From NCBI GenBank assembly GCA_000310025.1, contig FN647938.1, positions 982,002 to 1,004,978 of the forward strand: DNA of 22,977 nt, written 5' to 3'. Shown piece after piece: positions 21,901 to 22,977 of the stretch. This stretch comes from Ectocarpus siliculosus. Lineage: Eukaryota > Sar > Phaeophyceae > Ectocarpales > Ectocarpaceae. The position numbers and the translations under genes were made by a program. Position 1 is the stretch's first letter, and each line of letters begins with the position of its first letter. The notes beneath the pieces were generated by a model, which searched no databases, had not been told where the DNA came from, and saw only the letters and a program-made list of their open reading frames with translations.

Positions 21901-22018
21901 TTTGTGACCGGCCGGGCGTTTGGCGTGTGTTTGTTGTTTGTTGCGGCGTCTGCAGGAGGGACAGAGCACCGGCCACGACGAAGCTATCATCGCGCTGGCC
22001 AACTGGGCATCCGAGCAG
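6989..22018 (+). CDS. KPNB1: Importin subunit beta-1 (karyopherin beta-1), 20 exons, C-terminus incomplete
   Basis: This is the nuclear import receptor: it carries cargo, often through importin alpha, across the nuclear pore and releases it on binding RanGTP. Exons: 6989-7028, 7530-7588, 8635-8826, 10223-10303, 10850-10957, 11507-11686, 11961-12167, 12493-12655, 13628-13779, 14586-14718, 15134-15346, 16237-16442, 16948-17046, 17530-17649, 18150-18274, 18768-18846, 19288-19416, 19893-19967, 20899-21033, 21956-22018. All 19 internal introns are GT-AG and the reading frame is continuous for 853 residues (human protein 876). Alignable landmarks in order include QQWAMLDEA, IELPQDKWPELLP, VVCEATQC, an acidic loop after LSKQDED, VMAFGAVLEG, LQSLLCGNLQ, VGDLCRAL, GDIALAIQGEF and LRESVLEAYSGIVQGL. 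Only the last few residues are missing. They must come from a further exon reached through a GC donor at 22019 or a GT donor just beyond. No in-frame stop or frameshift interrupts the model. Confidence 0.96.
8110..8160 (+). repeat. Three tandem 17-bp units in importin intron 2
   Basis: Units at 8110-8126, 8127-8143 and 8144-8160 follow TTGTTGATRTCATGACT. The third is diverged at its end. A short tandem duplication with no evident function. Confidence 0.75.
8587..8605 (+). repeat. 19-base C run before exon 3
   Basis: An uninterrupted C run ends 29 bases before the exon 3 acceptor AG at 8633-8634. It may serve as part of the polypyrimidine tract. Length variation between alleles or assembly errors are likely. 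Confidence 0.85.
8893..9324 (+). repeat. Tandem array of a 97-100 bp hairpin-forming repeat in importin intron 3
   Basis: The GCATT marker of successive units falls at 8921, 9020, 9117 and 9217 (periods 99, 97 and 100); a shorter fifth unit follows at about 9269. Each full unit has a GT run, a T-run, ACTGGCATTCACCGCGCTAA, CCGGCTGACCAATGAAAAGA, CGTCAGTCTCAGTGCGGTTG and an A/CA-rich end. In units 1 and 3, CCGC pairs with GCGG outside, and GGCTGAC pairs with GTCAGTC inside (8939-8945 with 8958-8964) around a 12-base loop. The CA end of one unit can also pair with the GT run of the next. Units 4 and 5 are truncated or diverged. No family is recognised. Confidence 0.9.
9344..9365. repeat. Perfect 22-bp palindrome in importin intron 3
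   Basis: ACCCTTTCTCA at 9344-9354 is followed at once by its exact reverse complement at 9355-9365, with no spacer. The flanking bases (C and T) do not extend the symmetry. It lies between the fifth and sixth hairpin-repeat copies. Confidence 0.9.
9420..9873 (+). repeat. Four diverged copies of the hairpin repeat, intron 3
   Basis: Further copies begin near 9427, 9606, 9729 and 9822. The copy at 9427-9480 retains the core, and its inner stem is GACTGAC (9445-9451) with GTCAGTC (9464-9470), a fully Watson-Crick version of the G-T-containing stem in units 1 and 3. The copy at 9729 keeps GCATCGACCGCGC and GACGTCAGTCTCAAG. The other two are heavily decayed. A 14-base G run lies at 9691-9704. Confidence 0.75.
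10010..10195 (+). repeat. Diverged direct duplication at the end of intron 3
   Basis: GTGCTAAC followed by a similar GCTG/GTGCTTCTC context occurs at 10010 and 10115. TCTGTTTCGTGCACG at 10062 is echoed by TCTGTTTCATGCACG at 10180. The offsets (105 and 118 bases) differ, so this is an old duplication with indels just before exon 4. Confidence 0.45.
11051..11420 (+). repeat. Tandem array of 92-95 bp units in importin intron 5
   Basis: The marker CRTGTCAC recurs at 11051, 11146, 11238 and 11331 (periods 95, 92 and 93). Each unit carries a CAGCAGCCATTT-like stretch with a T-run, then GGGACGAACAGCTACGCTCA or a variant, then TGTTCCAGA or a variant. The second and fourth units are more alike than neighbours, as expected from duplication of a two-unit block. 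GAACA and TGTTC flank the middle of some units and could pair. The sequence is unrelated to the intron 3 repeat. Confidence 0.88.
12695..13073. mobile_element. Foldback / MITE-like element in importin intron 8
   Basis: The outer ends match as inverted repeats: AGGGGTCCCTGTTTGGTGCT at 12695 onward and, on the other strand from 13073, AGGGGTCCCTATCTAGTGCC. Inside, a 26-bp perfect inverted repeat pairs 12718-12743 (ACCGTAAGGTTGCGAGTCAG...) with 12915-12940, continuing imperfectly to about 12795. The right side seems duplicated: TGCCCAGAAATTCCACCGGT near 12945 resembles TGCCCAGAGATTTGACCGGC near 13037. No transposase is present. A TA-type target duplication is possible (TAGGGG on the left, CCCCTTA on the right) but not certain. 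Confidence 0.75.
13845..14092 (+). repeat. TTG/GAT-rich low-complexity tract in importin intron 9
   Basis: Long imperfect runs of TTG, GTC, GCT and GAT triplets fill the first part of intron 9. They keep the exon 9 frame open for about 90 codons as Leu/Val-rich sequence (to 14052). This is read-through of simple sequence, not a membrane domain: the exon ends at the gtgaga donor at 13780, and the importin alignment resumes at 14586. Confidence 0.8.
16497..16705 (+). repeat. Decayed copies of the hairpin repeat in intron 12
   Basis: GTTGGCGTCGACCGCTCCAA with GGGCAATGAACAGGGACG after it (16501-16546), and CAACCGCTAGTCGACCAATA (16674-16693), resemble the GGCATYGACCGCGCTAACCG ... GACCAATGAAAAGACG core of the intron 3 array. 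Both are diverged and have lost most pairing. Confidence 0.5.
17650..18145 (+). repeat. TTG-rich simple sequence filling intron 14
   Basis: Much of intron 14 is imperfect TTG, GCTG and GATG repeats, with a T run at about 17875-17889. The exon 15 acceptor lies at 18149. No gene is seen inside. Confidence 0.6.
18658..18730 (+). repeat. CT-rich microsatellite before exon 16
   Basis: A long CT tract (TCTCTCTCTCTGCTCTCTCT and similar) ends about 38 bases before the exon 16 acceptor at 18766-18767. It may act as an extended polypyrimidine tract. Confidence 0.7.
19858..19887 (+). repeat. Five GACATG hexamers abutting the exon 18 acceptor
   Basis: Five perfect GACATG copies are followed by GCCAG, whose AG (19891-19892) is the exon 18 acceptor. 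The nearest pyrimidine-rich stretch (19828-19848) lies upstream of the repeat, and no AG occurs between it and the acceptor. Confidence 0.9.
20026..20100 (+). repeat. Copy of the hairpin repeat in intron 18
   Basis: GACTGGCATCGACCGCGCTA, ACGGGCTGACCAATCAAGGA and GTCTAAGTGCGGCTATAAAG match the core of the intron 3 array in order. ACCGC and GCGG can still form the outer stem, while the inner stem is partly lost. A fragment just upstream (19976-20010, GTGTCAGTCTAAGTG) resembles the end of another copy. Confidence 0.75.
21190..21230. repeat. AT-rich tract in intron 19
   Basis: A run of ATATT/TATAT repeats contrasts with the GC-rich surroundings. It sits directly beside the inverted-repeat element at 21240 and may have been a preferred insertion site. 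Confidence 0.8.
21240..21436. mobile_element. Short inverted-repeat (MITE-like) element in importin intron 19
   Basis: The ends are a perfect 17-bp inverted repeat, CAGTCGTGGCTCCGATA at 21240-21256 and its complement at 21420-21436, extended imperfectly by ATAAGAGG-like sequence. Subrepeats inside (GTGGCTCCGATATAAGA, GTGGGTCCGATATAAGAGGG) and the complementary GGACCCTCT at 21318 make it strongly self-complementary. TA follows the right end, and the left side reads TACAGG before the repeat. CAGT ends with TA duplications recall pogo/Tc1-mariner non-autonomous elements, but the superfamily is an inference. It has no coding capacity. Confidence 0.78.
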
Positions 22019-22130
22019 GCGAGTCAACATACCGTATGTGCTACGGTACAGTGGGGGGGGGCTCAGCAGTGCCGGTTGACTATTGCCAATGCCCGGAATA
22101 GTGCCGGGTTTTTCGGCGGGCACAGAAGAG

Positions 22131-22445
22131 CCGGTCGCCCCGGTGGTCTAGTTGGTATCCTCGAAACCTCCTAGAGGTCAGGTCAGGGGTTCGAATCCCG
22201 GCGTAAGCGAGCTTTTCTTGCGAAGTGAGTTTTTCTCTCGCTTCCGCTCCTGGCCTATAGTTGATAGCGCTAGTTCGTGTGTACGCAAAGGGAAGAGGGT
22301 GCTGAACTCTTCTCGCATTAAAAATCGAAGGCAAAGTACCGCAGGAGGGGAGGGTAGAGAGGGGCTCTTCTGTGTGCCCACCGGTTGGATTAAACGGCAC
22401 TAGTGCTGCGAGAGCTGATTTGAAGTGAAGAAGAAGAAAAAAAAA
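22131..22445 (+). mobile_element. tRNA-derived SINE-like element
   Basis: A box A (TGGTCTAGTTGG, 22144-22155) and a box B (GGTTCGAATCC, 22188-22198) are 44 bases apart start to start, as in a tRNA gene. The head resembles a tRNA, perhaps tRNA-Pro-like in the D arm, but the acceptor stem does not pair (GCCCCGG at 22137 against CGTAAGC at 22202), so it is not a working tRNA. About 200 bases of unrelated body follow, ending in an A-rich tail at 22421-22444 (GAAGTGAAGAAGAAG then a run of A). No clean target-site duplication was found. It probably lies in the final importin intron. Confidence 0.62.
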
Positions 22446-22716
22446 CAGACGGAGTAGCCGAGCCATTCTGTACTATGGATAGGGCCGGTGGCTCTGATGC
22501 TGGTCTGGTCCATACCGGCATTTCTCCGGGGCCCCCACTCTATTGATGTGTGGTAGATATTCCCGCCGCCTGACGATTGCACCGCGTTTGACTGCTGTTG
22601 CACCGCCTTCTTGTACGTTTTGTTCTTATGTCCTTCCCAGCCGCACTGTCCTGCCACACTAACCCCCACCCCACCCTCGGCATGTACAATCTGCGTGGAC
22701 GCCGGCTCATACGCAG

Positions 22717-22737
22717 GTCGGCCAACCTGGGGCATGA
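22717..22737 (+). CDS. KPNB1: Tentative terminal exon of importin beta
   Basis: An acceptor (tcatacgcag) at 22707-22716 followed by six codons and TGA would end the protein WASEQ-VGQPGA, with a phase 0 join from the GC donor at 22019. The total of 859 residues suits the family. The six codons have no strong similarity to known C-termini, and the real exon may lie elsewhere or beyond the window. Confidence 0.22.
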   Translation, partial: VGQPGA

Positions 22738-22977
22738 CGGGGCCCCTTGCCAAGGTGGGCAGACGATGTGGGACCAGGAGGTACGCGCGCGGCCTGCCTG
22801 CCTTGCCGCGAGGTTATCGTGCCGTGAGTGTTGGGTGTTCTGCTAAGAGGGCACATGGCAAAGAGGGAGGGCATGAGTGGGGTGGACGAGTGTGACGCAG
22901 GATGCGTTTTTTTGCGGCAAATCACAGCAAGCGATATTGGGGCTTCTTTATGCCCCCCCCCCCCCCCCCCCACCCCC

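Larger units (their letters stand above)
16948..22018 (+). other. KPNB1: Importin beta exons 13-20: C-terminal HEAT repeats (residues 579-853)
   Basis: Exon 13 (33 codons) is the least conserved. Exon 14 has EEAFMAVGALADQ and YMEAFLPIL; exon 15 has VGDLCRALEKDILPYCE. Arg 693 is split by the only phase 2 intron (intron 15). Exon 16 carries GDIALAIQGEF, exon 17 DMVDYINVLRESVLEAYSG and exon 18 GLNEENNNQTHALVPSLPAL. Exon 19 has AIGVVGDLAQGLG, and exon 20 ends IIALANWASEQ, corresponding to LATWATREL near the human C-terminus. In the family these repeats complete the IBB-binding surface. Roughly 5-15 residues are expected after residue 853. Confidence 0.9.
22019..22977 (+). other. Probable last importin intron and unresolved 3' end
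   Basis: After exon 20 there is no GT exactly at the end of the alignable coding sequence. The bases are CAG followed by gcgagt, a GC-AG-type donor. A GT donor at 22034 (ACC then gtatgt) would add ASQHT. Reading straight through gives a stop at 22172 but runs into the SINE head, which is implausible. The rest holds the SINE-like element and sequence without recognisable genes. The window ends in 19 C residues (22953-22971) followed by ACCCCC. Confidence 0.5.

Noticed and set aside
21956-22174. Exon 20 continuing to the TAG at 22172-22174
   Set aside because: It would add about 51 residues unlike any importin C-terminus and would run into the tRNA-like head of a repeat.
22137-22208. Functional tRNA gene
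   Set aside because: Box A and box B are good, but the acceptor stem and part of the T stem do not pair, so a tRNA-derived repeat is the better reading.

Overview
This looks like nuclear DNA from an intron-rich eukaryote. One gene, importin beta-1 (karyopherin beta-1, KPNB1/Kap95 family), fills about two thirds of the window on the + strand. Its 20 recognisable exons (40 to 213 nt) are separated by 19 GT-AG introns of about 270 to 1400 nt. The exons join without any frameshift into 853 residues that align end to end with the animal and yeast protein. The intron density and length, moderately GC-rich sequence, poly-C/poly-G runs and abundant GT, GA and TTG microsatellites suggest a stramenopile, most likely a brown alga related to Ectocarpus. 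The organism is an inference from genome style, not from a marker gene.

Layout. 1-1718: no recognisable gene; it ends in a GA/GT-rich leader. 1719-2857: a two-exon gene for a small, probably four-pass membrane protein with a Pro/Gln-rich N-terminus; function unknown. 2858-3590: probable 3' UTR ending at AATAAA. 3591-6900: intergenic, with one hairpin, a possible degraded tRNA-like sequence and a 15-base G run, but no supportable gene. 6901-6988: GA-rich leader of the importin gene. 6989-22018: importin beta exons 1 to 20. 22019-22977: probably the last intron, holding a tRNA-derived SINE-like element, and an unproven terminal exon. The window ends in a 19-base C run.

The introns carry most of the unusual structure. 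(i) A hairpin-forming repeat with a 97-100 bp period forms a tandem array in intron 3 and recurs, diverged, in introns 12 and 18. (ii) A second, unrelated tandem array of 92-95 bp units lies in intron 5. (iii) A foldback (MITE-like) element lies in intron 8. (iv) A short element with 17-bp terminal inverted repeats lies in intron 19. (v) There is a SINE-like element after exon 20. (vi) A perfect 22-bp palindrome lies in intron 3. (vii) The 3' splice site of exon 18 is preceded by an AG-free hexanucleotide repeat.

The two genes show no functional link. I see no bacterial-type operon, CRISPR array, defence system, virus or intact autonomous transposon. The most novel candidate is the intronic hairpin repeat family, because one copy shows a base change that preserves pairing.
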